Notes under the pieces: model-generated
What the model was told of the DNA's origin: nothing
The model's database searches: none
What the model saw: the letters and a program-made list of their open reading frames with translations, nothing else
Source of the DNA: Elmis aenea
Lineage: Eukaryota; Arthropoda; Insecta; Coleoptera; Elmidae
Assembly: GCA_947652605.1 (NCBI GenBank)
Contig: OX393581.1
Span: forward strand, 47,267,924-47,331,923
Length of the DNA: 64,000 nt
Direction of reading: 5' to 3'
Shown here: piece after piece, positions 1 through 12,100 of the stretch
Numbering within the stretch: position 1 is the stretch's first letter
Layout of the letters: each line of letters begins with the position of its first letter
Position numbers and translations under genes: made by a program

Positions 1-734
1 ACGAAATGGTGAATAAACCATATCAATTGCTCTTGTAAAGTAATATTCATTGTGGAAATGCAATAATTAAAAAAAAAAATGACGTTAGCGAAGTAAACAG
101 TCAGTTTTTTCAATTTCCAAGGCACTCTCTCTATTGCTTCAATAACGATTAGAAGAAAAATGTCGAATATCTCGAAAAGTATGAGTTTTGGGTATAGGAC
201 ATACTTAACAAAATATGAAGCTCTTTTAAAGACGAATTCGATGACATAAAAAAATACAGGGGTTCGCATTTGAAAAAATCGAGTTACGAGCTTTTGAAAA
301 TCATGGAAGTTGCCACCTATTTATAAACACTCCTGTATGTGTGATTCAAATGTTTTCATATCGAGCGAACAGAGAAATTTTTTCTGTATGTCCATACCAA
401 ATTAAAACTCTGTACTTCAAAATAACTTCAGGAGAATTTTTTAAATAAAGACTTAAAAAATTTTTTTTTTTTTACAATGCCATATAAAAACCTGTAGTAT
501 TTTATATTGATGCAAAGCTAAAATTAAGGCGGTCAAAAATATTAAATAAAAAATTGGGTATTGTATTTGAAATATAAAAGTTGCTATTAGTTCCAGAAAG
601 GTGACACCCTATATATTTGAAAATATTTTTATTGTGTTGTTTAGAAAAAACTATATAAAATAGCATTTGATTCAACTTCATATCTCAAGCCATTTAGCCA
701 CAATCGACCGATCCCGCACTAATGACTCACCCTG
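1..734 (+). mobile_element. CACCCTG-ended MITE, family B, copy 1 (cut by window edge)
   Basis: This matches the element at 14955-15602 and the reverse complement of 43360-44253. Shared landmarks include the GGGTATAGGACATACTTA block near 190 and the phrase ending CACTAATGACTCACCCTG at 734, followed by TATA. An internal unit (CAGGGG near 256 to CTCCTGTAT near 345) resembles the paired CAGGGTG/CACCCTG units of related elements. It is non-coding. The left end lies outside the window, because sequence near position 20-55 still matches the third copy. Confidence 0.7.
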
Positions 735-917
735 TATATAATTAATTAAACATCACCATTTAGCACTGATTTTTTCAAAAATCTTAATCATTATATTTAA
801 TTTTTCATTTTGACAAAAATTCACCAATGAATTAAATATATTGGTTATTAAATATATTAGCACAAAACAGAAATAGCATGTGAATATGTCACCAAATTCG
901 ATAATATGGTACATTTG

Positions 918-999
918 ATTTAAATCAAAAAAATCTGATTTAAATGAAATAAATCGATTTTTTTGATTAAAAAAAAAATCATGATTTTTATCCACCCTG
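918..999. repeat. Fragment of an AAATCGATTT-rich element ending CCACCCTGG
   Basis: Runs of ATTTAAAT and AAATCGATTT lead into ATGATTTTTATCCACCCTGG. I recall this terminus from hAT-like MITEs in arthropods, but no matching left end or target duplication is visible here. Confidence 0.35.
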
Positions 1000-1131
1000 G
1001 TTATAAAGTATTATTCTTATGTGGTTTAGTTCAGGCACGTGCAACCTTTTAAGCCAAAGGGCCAATTGCAAATTTTATGAGATCGTAACAGGCCGCACCA
1101 TTTTCTAGTGGATTTGAAGGTTCTGCTAACC

Positions 1132-1822
1132 AGGGAGGGTCAGGATATGTTGTCGCTAGAATCTGATCAAGGCTGTGTTTATTGCATCAAGAACATCAAA
1201 ACTAAATGTTTTGCAGAGTTATGCGTGCCACTGGCCATTTCCTTCGGAAAAATGGGGGAAAAACTGAAAAGTTGATTAATAAAGGTAATTTTTGCGATCG
1301 CGTTGGCCATGAAACCGTCAGAGATAAAATTGAAATTCTTCTATTTAACAATTCGCGCATCCTTTGCAAGTAAAATGGTGCAATTTTTTTGAAAAAATCT
1401 CAGACGGTTCTGGAGATAAACGCGAAAAATGAGGCTTGTAAAAACGGTTTCCCTTATGATAAACACCCATGCAAGTCGCATAGATTTAGTTATACTTCTC
1501 AAATCATAGCGCTTTTGCAGGGGTTTCGTTTTTGACGTTTATCTCCGGAACTGTTTAAGATCTTGTCAAAAACTATTTTATTTGCAAATGATGCGCGAAT
1601 TGGTAACTAGAAGAATTTTGATTTTATCTCTCACGGTTTTATGGCCAACGCGATCGCAAAAATTACCTTTATTAATCAACTTTTCAGTTCCCCCCGATTT
1701 TTCCGAAGGAAATGGCCAATGGCACGGATAACTCTGCAAAACATTTAGTTTTGATGTACCTACTTGATGCAATAAACACAGCCTTGATCAGATTCTAGCG
1801 ACAACATATCGTGATCCTCCCT
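1132..1822. mobile_element. Foldback (long palindrome) element
   Basis: Almost the whole 690 bp is one inverted repeat centred near 1480. The left arm starts AGGGAGGGTCAGGATATG and the right arm ends CATATCGTGATCCTCCCT. Blocks such as TTTTTGCGATCGCGTTGGCC recur in reverse complement on the other side. The arms are roughly 90 percent alike by eye. It carries no transposase and sits inside the hAT remnant. No clear target duplication was found. Confidence 0.8.
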
Positions 1823-1889
1823 TGTAAGTGTGAAGGGCCCGGAGAAATTTTGAAACTGATTTTTTTCGCGCATTAATTTCCAAGTGTCA

Positions 1890-2516
1890 TACAAAGAATT
1901 CCCTAAAAAAAACGGGGTTAACATTTCTTAGAAGCGTAGTTAAATCGAAGCGATTTCCTCATTTTTATTTCTAAATCAGTTTTTAATACCAAATAGAGGT
2001 TCTCAGCTGTTGTGGTTTCTTTCATCCTTACTTGGTAACATTTAACTTTATATCTACTCCACGAAAAAAAATTACAAGTTGAGCAGTATTAGATAGATCC
2101 GTTGATTCATCAAGACAAAGACAATAAGATAAAAACTTATTAGCAGTATATTTAATAGTTAATATTACGTTTTCTATCATTTCATCAATTTATCTTGCGA
2201 CAGTAAATCTAAATAAAATGATATTAGAAAAAAGCTTTTCTTCAAGGCAAATAAAGTTCACAGCCATTTAAATACATTCTTTTATCAAACTACAATCAAA
2301 AAATGGGTTCAGATGTTTAGCTGCAATATTAAAAATTTCATAACTTGCTATTGTTGTGGGTTCTTGTGTTTTATACGCATTTGTAAATAAGTTTTGTTGT
2401 CCCGCTAAGTTCTCTTTCGTTTCTATTAATCTTTCTCTTGGTAAATCGCCTGTTAATTTCTTATATTTGTTTTGACATGTAATGACGCTTAAAGTTATAC
2501 TCTTTAAGAACAGCAA
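1890..2516 (-). pseudogene. hAT transposase remnant (GTF2IRD2/ZBED5-like)
   Basis: Read on the minus strand, 2516-2268 encodes a segment with QQNLFTNAYKTQEPTTIASY and FFDCSLIKECI. This is typical of the region before the catalytic domain in GTF2IRD2/ZBED5-type hAT proteins. Further down, around 2130-2040, LDESTDLSNTAQL carries the first catalytic aspartate block of the hAT RNase H-like domain, followed by IFFRGVDIKLNVT and then MKETTTAENLYLVLKT in another frame. Several frameshifts and stops separate these blocks, so it is dead. The second half of the transposase is missing. Sequence at 1032-1131 with GGCCGC and TTGGCCCTTTGGCT looks like the element's far terminal region, now separated by the foldback insert at 1132-1822. 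Confidence 0.75.
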
Positions 2517-2946
2517 TGTTTGTAATATTCAACTGCAGGGCCACAGGCCGCATAAAAATGTCGGGTGAAAAAAAAAAGCTTTAGCCTAATTTAATCTTTA
2601 GTTTCTAATTGGTTGGGTTTTCTTGCTCAATCAGTTATACAGTGTACACAGATTTTTTGTACACATTTTTAATAATGAATTGTATGCTTTTTTTAAAATA
2701 ATTGTAATTTACTGTACAAATAACCCGTATATTAGTTTCAAGCCAATCTTTGTTAATACAATTTTTTGAATTTTGCTAAAAAGAAATCATTTTTTTATTT
2801 TTAAATATGTTATGAATATTTTTAATCGTTATTTAAACGAATTGAGTTTCACATATTGTACTTGAGTCTGATTATTATTTAAAAAAAATGAAAATAATCT
2901 TACATTGGAGTTGTAAAGGCAGCTTTACTGCCTATTTATAAATATT

Positions 2947-3160
2947 TTAAAATACAAACCTGCCATTCAAGCAGCTTAGACTAATGGGTAATGTGTCGGA
3001 GTTATTTGATGGAATATGTCCCGGCACAGATTCTAATAACGGATACCATTGCGCTACAGGTCTTCTGGGACTATCCAACATCTCCAGCCAATGATCTTTT
3101 CCAATTCCTATAAAACTTGAACCTATTGCAGTGCACCCCATCAGTTCATTCGAACCGATT
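2947..3160 (-). CDS. Syt10-like: Synaptotagmin exon 9: end of C2B and C-terminal tail
   Basis: Acceptor TTTTGTTTTAG precedes the exon. It completes the split Arg codon and reads IGSNELMGC, then [20 protein letters not shown], the last strands and helix of C2B. The tail continues [15 protein letters not shown] to a TAA at 2947. The residue after SN is Glu, where most C2B domains have the fifth Asp. A possible donor, CAG|GTTTGT at about 2962, would instead splice just before the last few codons to an unseen final exon, so the last four to five residues are uncertain. Confidence 0.9.
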
Positions 3161-6100
3161 CTAAAACAAAACAAAATATAGTTAAAGCAGTATATGTTTG
3201 TGTGCTGTTGTTTATGAAATTGCAACTATGGTTTATTGTCAGTGCCGGATTAAGGTTGTCGTGGGCCCTAGGCCGAAACGTAGAATGGGCCTCTGGTATA
3301 AGGTGGTGAGCAAAAAAAAAGACGTAACTAAAAAACTGGTGAGCTAAAAATCATAATATCGAGAAAATGTCAATATCGAAATACCTCAGCAGGGCTAGAG
3401 CGCGGGGCCGTAGGCCCGAGCCTACTTGACCTATACAGAAATCCGGCACTGTTAATTGTATAAGTTTTGTTTGTTTGCATTTAATAATATTACTAAATTT
3501 ACTTAATCCAGAAAGTGCTGATTAATAATTATTTGTAACTGTAAACATTCTTAAAAGGGGTGCAATAATGAAGTTTTTAATTATCAGTCAAAGTTGATTT
3601 ATTAGGGTTGGTACTATAAGTAAAGTAATTTAATTTGTGTGTCCATAACCGGCAAACATGTACAGAACGTTTTTGATGTGGGTTAAACCATTGGCTTTTT
3701 TTTTGAAATCGAAAATAATTGCTTGAATGTAGTGAAACAAAATTGCAACAAGTTTGTGGGTAGTTTTTTGTGAAAAAACATTTAAAATATGTATATGCGT
3801 ACCTGTCGTAATCAATAACTTTGACGATGAGACTAACATCTTCTATGTTTTCCGAGGGCACGTCAAAAACAAGTGCCTCATTATAAATTGGACAAAGAGT
3901 AGATTTCTTTACAGTGGTTTTTTTCTTTTTAATTCTTTTTCCTTGACAAAGTAGATACACTTTAACGTAAGGATCTGAAACAAGCAAATTTAATTTAAAA
4001 AAACTGAAGATCGCGTTTATTAAATACCGTTATTTACGCGTTTCGCAACTGATCATGGCAATTTTGATTTAATGGCTTATCTGAATTTGGCCGATTTTAT
4101 CGGATAATTTTCCGTTGTATTCATGTGATTGATTTTATAGTGAAAAATGTAATGGCGAATAATTTTTTAAATGAGTGAATGAGTTGCAATATTGATGACA
4201 TCGTATGTTACAATGAAAGTAAGAATGAGTATCCAGGAGATAACAAAAAAAAAACTTTACTACCGTTGCATGAAATTTTTCTTTTATTGTTTAGGCTGAA
4301 AATTGGAAAATTGTACTTTTGCGGTCGTTACAACGAAAATGTATTTAGTTCTGATGTACAGGGTGGGCAAATTTCGATGTTTTCATAGGGAATCTCGGTA
4401 AATATAAGAGGTATCAAAAAAGGGACCACGCATCGTCGATCTCTCTTTTGAGAAAAAGTTATTGGTGAAAACTAAAATTGGTTATCGTCTTTTGTTTTCG
4501 AGTTATCACTGATAAGTCGATTTTTCGACTTTTCTCTTTATGACTATATCCAGCTTGTTTATAAAAATAAAGAAACCGAGATTCCCTATGAAAACATCGA
4601 AATCTGCCCACCCTGTACTTCATAGGATACTTTAGACTTTAAATTATAGCCTAACTTACCTGATTTTCCTGTAATATCCATGGCTTTTAAATTACGTCCT
4701 TTAATAACAGTTAGAGTTAGTCTTCCTGCAGTTGGAAGATAACATAAGGATAACATCAATTCTCCCAGGTCTACTTTATCCTGAAATAAAAGAAGCGTTT
4801 AGAATAATAAAGTCGCTGGAGACGAGTAATTAAGTCCGTTTGATGTAGAACAAATTGCTTAATATTCGGTGCAAGCAAACAAATGCGCATATAGGGGTGG
4901 CATATCGTCCTCGGCTTCTCGTTTAAATGTAAACAAATGTGTAAAACAACTGGTGTTCCTTTTATTGATATTGACCATTCTAATCAACTGTGGTAAATAC
5001 AAAAAAAAAACGGAATACAAAGGCTGTAGTACGTTTCAAACAAGCACAATATGAAGCCACAAACATATTGAATTCCTGTGACCTATTTTCGTTGCACCCC
5101 GATTTAGGTCAAGGTTCGTCGGGATTTTAGCTGTATTTTAGGTAAAGCAATAATGATTCTATTTATAACTTTGCGACTGCTAAATATAGCTCTTTAATAA
5201 AACGCGAAAGCATGCGGACAAAAAAATAGGTAAATTAAAAAAAGTCCTTTGTTGTATTTCTGCAGACTTAATAAAACAGGTGTTGAATTTAACTTGTTAA
5301 CATCATTTTCTTAAAAAGGAATAATGAAAACCTTCAATGGCTTTAGTCTGAAAAATGAATATATTTAATTTACGAAGACGAACATATATTTCACTCGTAA
5401 ACATTTTTGTAAGTCAGCTATTAAAACGTACTAGTATTTCAAAATGTTTGTTAATAACAGGTTTATTATTAAAACCATCAACACATTCGTCGCCCTAGAG
5501 TTGTTTTGTACCATGTTATATGTAGATGGTTTTGAGAAAATCGACTTTAAAGTTTCTGTTTTTATCACTCTGTAAAAAAAAATATTTCTGCGTTGAATTT
5601 TTCTGAACAAGCTTTAAACTAGTACATTACTTAAATAATAAATTGAAAATTATGAAATTTTTATGCAATTTTGAGTTATTGCCAATTTCAAAATGGATAT
5701 GGAACAACTTACTAAGCTGATTATTACTTTTTTATGAGTTTGTTCCATGTGCATTGCATTTTTATGGTATTTGGATAAAAAGTTAAGTTTGTTTAGATTA
5801 CAATGATTTTAATAGGGATAACGAAATTTTGATGATGAAAATTTAGCTTTGATTTTTTTTTGAGGAAACAAATTTTTTAAAAATACATTTATAAACCATT
5901 TTTTTTTAAATAAAAACATGAAGATTTCAACTTTCTCTTAATAAATAACTGTAAAAAAATATGGTTGTGTATTTAAACGCTCCAACCGATGACTCCCCAG
6001 CCACAGAAAAAGATCAATATTTCGATACCCTCAACGACCTAATAAATAACGTGGGTAATCTGAGAGAGATCATTCTTATGGGTGATCTGAATGGAAGAAC

Positions 6101-9100
6101 TGGACGCGTGGAAAAAAGTCAAGTAGTGGGTAGATATGGAGAAGCCACAGTGAACAATAACGGAGAAAGATTAGTTGATCTATGCTCACGCAATAAATTA
6201 AAGATTATGAACGGTTTCTTTCAACATAAGGATATCCATAAATACACCTGGCACCAAGAAACAAGACAACTTAGGTCCGTAATAGATTATGTCATTGTTA
6301 AACAGAAAACTAATTGGAAAATTGAAGACGTTAGAGTCTATAGAGGAGTAGAGTGCGGTAGTGATCACTTTTTGATAAAATCTAAAATGAAACTTCGACA
6401 TAGATATAACAACAGCATGGAAACAAATCCGACAGAGGAAACAGAAAAAAATAAAGAACATAAAATTTAAAACTTATCTACTTAGGGAAGACAGTGTAAA
6501 AATACTATACAAAACACGTTTGAAAGCAGCATTAGAAGTCCATTCCACCAGAATGCCCCCAGAAGAAGTATACCAACACATATTAAAAGCCTTAAAAAAT
6601 GCCGCATATGAGGCTTTAGGAGAAGAAGTAAAAAAAAAGGGGATAACGATGGATGGAATACAGAATTAGAAGAACAAAAACACGTAAAACAAAAGGCCTA
6701 CCAAAAATGGATAAGCACAAAAACACCAGAAGACAGAACAGAATATAAAAAAGTACTAGCCATTTTTAAAAGACTATTAAAGAGAGGGAAGAACGAAATG
6801 TGGGATAGGAAGTGTGCGGAGATTAATAGCTATCTGGGAGGTACCCGATCGACAGAAGCCTGGAAACTTATAAGAACGCTTAGATCAGACAACGTAGAAA
6901 GAGTAAATTTACTCATTATCAGCCTCAAAGAATTTCAAGAGCATTATAAGAACGAATTAAACGAAACAAGAACTCAATATAAAAACATGTCACCAACGGC
7001 ATATAGAACCCAAGGAACAAGAATAACCGTAACTACAAAAATGTTAGAAACAGCTTTAAAAACAATGAAAAACAGTAGATCTAGTGGACCAGAAGGAATC
7101 CCAGCTGAACTGTTGAAAAACGGACCAACTAAATTAAGAGAAATGTTAGCCTCCCTGTTCACACAATATATTAACGGTGAACCTACTCCTGTACAATGGA
7201 AAATGGCATGGATAACACCGATATATAAAAAAGGAAGAAAGGATCTATGTAGCAACTATAGATGTATAGCTGTTACTGATACCCTAAGCAGACTATATGG
7301 GAAAGTACTCAAGAAACTGATTGAGGTATAATATGGTCCCCACGACATGGAGGAACAAGCCGGTTTTAGAGCTGGTCGTTCTTGTATTGACAATATATTC
7401 CCGATCACCCAGATTATCGAGAAAAAAATGGCAACACATAACAGCAAAATACATCTCCTATTTGTAGACCTTACAAAGGCATATGACACGATTCCAATTA
7501 AAAAACTATGGGAAGTATTAGAAAAAAGCCCAATAAATATAACACTCATAAAAGCCGTGAAACAGTTATACACTGGCTGTCTGTCAAAAATAAAAATAGG
7601 TCAAACACTATCAGAACCATTTTCTATATCAAAAGGACTCAAACAGGGATGCTGTCTGTCTCCACTTTTATTTAAGATTTACCTCTCGCAAGCACTCAAG
7701 AACTGGCGAAAAAAATGCTCCAAAATGGGAATACCTATTAATGATAATCTGACACTGTATACACTACACTTCGCTGATGATCAGATAGTACTGGCTCATG
7801 ACAAAGAAGATCTAGAATACATGACCCGAAAGTTAATAGAGGAGTACGAGGAATGGGGACTTGAATTGAACATAAATAAGACCAAATATATGTGTGTAGG
7901 AGGTGAAACAGAAGATCTGGAACTAAATAACAACATGAAAATAGATACCTGTGACGAATACATTTACCTAGGGGTAAAAATTACAAATAACGGAAGATGC
8001 GAAAGAGAGATAGAAGAGAGAATAAGTAAGGGCAAAAAGGTCATTGGGGCACTAAATTCAATTCTTTGGTCAAAGGAAATATCGAACAATAGAAAAAGAC
8101 AATTATACAATACCATACTTAAAAGTATAATGTTATATGGCTCGGAGGTATGGCAGTTGAATGACAACCAGAAAAAAATTAAATGAACTTAACAACGCAA
8201 ATAATTCTTAAAAGCTTAAAAGAAAACTACTTCAGAATTATATTATTTAAGCCTTGATCAGCATCTGACATATAATTTAACATAGACAATAATATCCTTT
8301 TTTTCGACAGTTAAAGTAAATTTATGCCAGTAGTTTAGTATTTTCGGTAGATTACTGGCGTGGGCAGGATGCTTCCATGGGGGGGGGGAGGTTCATAAAC
8401 GCAAAAAGAGCTGAGGACCTATTTTGTTTAGGTCACCACACTTTTTTTAAGTTTTTTGCAGCAGGATGTTTGATGGTTTCATTATAGGGGTGGGGGGGGG
8501 TGTTAATAAACGGTAAAAAGAGCCGAAGACCTTTTTTTTAGCATAAAATTTACAGTTCTCCGGCTCTATAACGACTTATTGCGAACCTATGGGGGTTTCT
8601 GACAGCCTCCTATGACACCCCGTGCCTACGCCACTGGGTAGATTAAACGTTTCTGATTTTTTCATAGTTCCGTTTGCAGACTCTCTACACAAACTTGTTT
8701 AACTAAATTCTTTATTAAATATTTTTTTGAACTTAACGAAGTAGTTGTCTTTAGAGCAAATTATCCTTTTAACTAGCATGTAAGGTATTTTATAAAAACA
8801 AAGAGACGTAGCAGCTTTTTGTTAGTTTAAAATAAAACAATATCTTTTGACATTTACACAATTTGCAATAGCGCTTTAGTTTTCGGAGTAGCAAGAATAA
8901 TTCTAATTAACGAATTTGGGTTGTAAACTATACACGCAGGTGCTTTTCTATTTTACTGTGGATGGCATCAACTTCTTGTACAAGTTCATGTCCTTCTGAA
9001 AATTTTTTTTCGATGAAGTGAATGGTATCACATTAGTTTAAAATAAAATTGAAAAGAGCGGTACTCATTACGCTGTTTCTGTTTTGAGGAACTCATAAAC

Positions 9101-12100
9101 TTGACCAGAAAGTAATATGAGGTGAAGGTATTTTGATGTTAAAGTTTTCAAAATTTTTATTAGGGTACTGGTAATATTGTAACCAGTCCTTCCGTTTGTG
9201 GCTATGTGCCATAATGCACAATAAATAATGTTATTAGAACTGCAATGGGCGCTTAAATTGTAGCAGCTATATTTACGTTTATAGAAAAATTTATATTTCA
9301 GCTTTTTGTAAAGCAAACACATTCTGTAACAAAACAAACAACGCAAATACTGACATACTATATCTTTGTACAAAAAAAAGTAATTTATCTTTCACTAGAA
9401 GAAAAAAATGTGTACATATTAATTTTTGTACTAGCATATTGTTTACGTGCTAAAAAACAATACGTGTCTCTCTCTTCTATAAACTTATATAATTAAAAAA
9501 GTTTTTCACTGTGATCTTACTTTAATTAAGTTTATACCAAACTGCGAGCAAAGTTGCAAAAGACGCTGAGTAATTCACTTAAGATATATTTATCACGATG
9601 ATTTATGATACACGCATCTTCAAGCAAAAACGGCAAAGGCGTTATGAATTTAAAAACAGAATAGAACACACTTACCTGCTGCGGACATAATATGTTCATG
9701 GTATATTCAATTTCTTGCTGGAGATCAGTAACTTCTAGAAGACCTTTCAGGACCACATGTCCAATTAAGTCATGCCTAGAAAATCTGTCAAAATCATATA
9801 CCGAAAACTGAAGATACCTTTGTTTCAAGTCTTCGTATGGGACACTGAAAAAAAAACAATTATTAAATAACTACACTCGAACGGAAAACAAAAGATTCAA
9901 GAATTATTCATTGTCGTATAAAATTAAATTACTTTTACGGTTTTTCGAATCGATTTGTGGTAATTTTGTAATGAATATATTACAATTTCAATGTATGGAT
10001 ATTTATGCAAAGCTTTTAAAGGCGACCTAATTTCAAAGTGCATCTTAGTAGTATGCAGAGTGCATTCAGTTATGTTACCCAATTTTCTAGTAATAACAGT
10101 TGCTATTGTTTTGCTGATTAGTGGCATCTTGAGAACTTAATCCAGTAGCTATGGCGCTATAAATAACATTAGAATTGTACAGAAACTGAAATGAAATAGC
10201 AAATAAAAAAGGTTTCTGATAAAGAACGTATATAAAGCCTCTTTTTGCAAGTTTAGTAAGTCATGCTGCGTATTATTTTGCACGTAGAGACATTGATGAA
10301 AAATTAAATCATTCGATTAAATCAATACAGTTTTAGACTATAACGAATTGCGTATATCAACAACACCTCTTATGACCTCAAAAATCAATATAAATTCGCA
10401 AACACTAGGGGCCATAAGTCAACAATTGACTTTATTGTCACTAATAGACACTTTTTTCCGCTTCAAATACTGGAGGTTAAAACGCTAAATTCAGCAGACA
10501 TAGGGAGTGGCCATAGTCTTCTATTTGGGAGAATAAGAATTAATTTTAAGCCACTAAAAAATCAAGATCTACGACACAAGAACATAAAATCAAGGTAGAG
10601 TCATTATGGAACTTAATAATAACAGAACTTTATGGAAGAAGACTACAAGAAAAAATCAAGACAAACTCGATAACAGACAGGGATGACGCCAATCTAGCGT
10701 GAGGAAAAATCAAAATTGATGCACATGAGGCACTGGGAACTAGAACTGTGAACAAGAACCACATAAACACAAATAAAACACCATGGGAATGTATAGAAGT
10801 CAAGGAGAAATGCAAGGAGAAGAAGCAAGCTTACCTAACATATCAAACGCTAGGAACGCCAAAATCATACAAGTATCGCCGTATCAGGAATGAAACCAGT
10901 GCATTTGTAAGACAGACCAAAAATCAGTGCTGGGAATATTCTCAAAACGCTTGGAAAATGACTTTTATGGCCTTCAAACGCAGATTTGGCGGCTCATCAG
11001 ATCACTGAGGAGAGAGGTACACGAGTTGGTTGAAATAATCCACATAAAAAAGAGGATTGGGTCAACTATCTAACGAATCTATACAGAGCACAAAACGAAG
11101 AAGAGGAACTAAACATACCAGATATAGCTATTAATGAAAACGCCCAAATTAGTTCATCTGACGTACAACTAGCTCTGCAGATGTAAAAAAAATAGGAAGA
11201 GCGCAGCACAAGACAGAATACCAAACGAACTATTTAACCCTTTAACTGGTAATGACGGACTCAGTTCGTCAAGGGTTTTATGTGCCCAAACTGGTCACCA
11301 AAACTTCTGGTTTCTTATGCAACCTAACAATATGTATTTTAAACTGATAGTTCCTATAGCTGAATAATCCTTTGGATCCGAATTACAGATGCTCGAAGTA
11401 ATGCAGTGTTGCCAAAATAAAGAAAAACGTAATTTTATGAAATTTGAAAAATATGCGTTTTCAGCAGGATGTCTAAATAATACAATGTGGTGCAACAAAA
11501 ACATGGGAATTGAGGCCAAGTCTAAAATCTAAAAAGCAACAATTAGATCTATAATGGCATATACAACGGAGACCAGGTCAGAAACGTTAAAAACTAAGAT
11601 ACAACTAGAAACAACGGAAATGAAAATGAAAGTATTGCGCAGGATTTCTGGTAAAACACTTCTACACAGGGAGAGAAATGAAGAAATAATAAAACGTGCA
11701 AAGTAGATGATATTAATAGCTGGGTAACACACAGAAGAAAAGAATGGAATGAACATATTAAGGGAATGGACGACGGGAGAATAGTAAAAATCGCCCGCGA
11801 TGAGTCTCCACTGGGATGTAGGAGCATTGGACGTCCTAGGAAAAAAAGTAGCGACAACCTCAACAGGCAAGGGGATGAAGAATGCCTATAGTCAAGAAGG
11901 AAGAAGAAGAAGTTTTACATGAACGTTGTTGGTGTTATAAAAATTGCAAGTGTGTAAATAGATAAATAAATAAGACTGTAACTGATGCAGAGACGGTAGT
12001 CTTGCAACTGGTTGAGCACTTGGACAAGAAATACTTCTATAAAATGTAAGTGGTTTTTAATGAAGCTTATTTATGTTATAAACCATTCAAATAATCAATA

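Larger units (their letters stand above)
5525..9352. repeat. Intron 6 copy of a diverged duplicated segment, interrupted by a LINE fragment
   Basis: Blocks at 5525-5972, 8184-8310 and 9262-9352 match 40510-40960, 40963-41085 and 42192-42275 in the same order and orientation. Shared phrases include GGAACAACTTACTAAGCTG and GTAAAGCAAACACATTCTG. The second copy lacks the LINE fragment present here, and this copy lacks the MITE present there. Its nature (old segmental duplication or long non-autonomous element) is unknown. Confidence 0.7.

Noticed and set aside
1578..1772. Minus-strand frame in the foldback arm
   Set aside because: Non-coding palindrome. The mirrored arm has the same sequence broken by stops.
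3754..3954. Plus-strand frame over synaptotagmin exon 8
   Set aside because: Shadow of a well supported minus-strand exon with correct splice sites.
11230..11520. TTAACCCTTTAACTGG resembling a piggyBac end between LINE parts
   Set aside because: No matching right end or TTAA duplication on the other side, and no piggyBac coding sequence.
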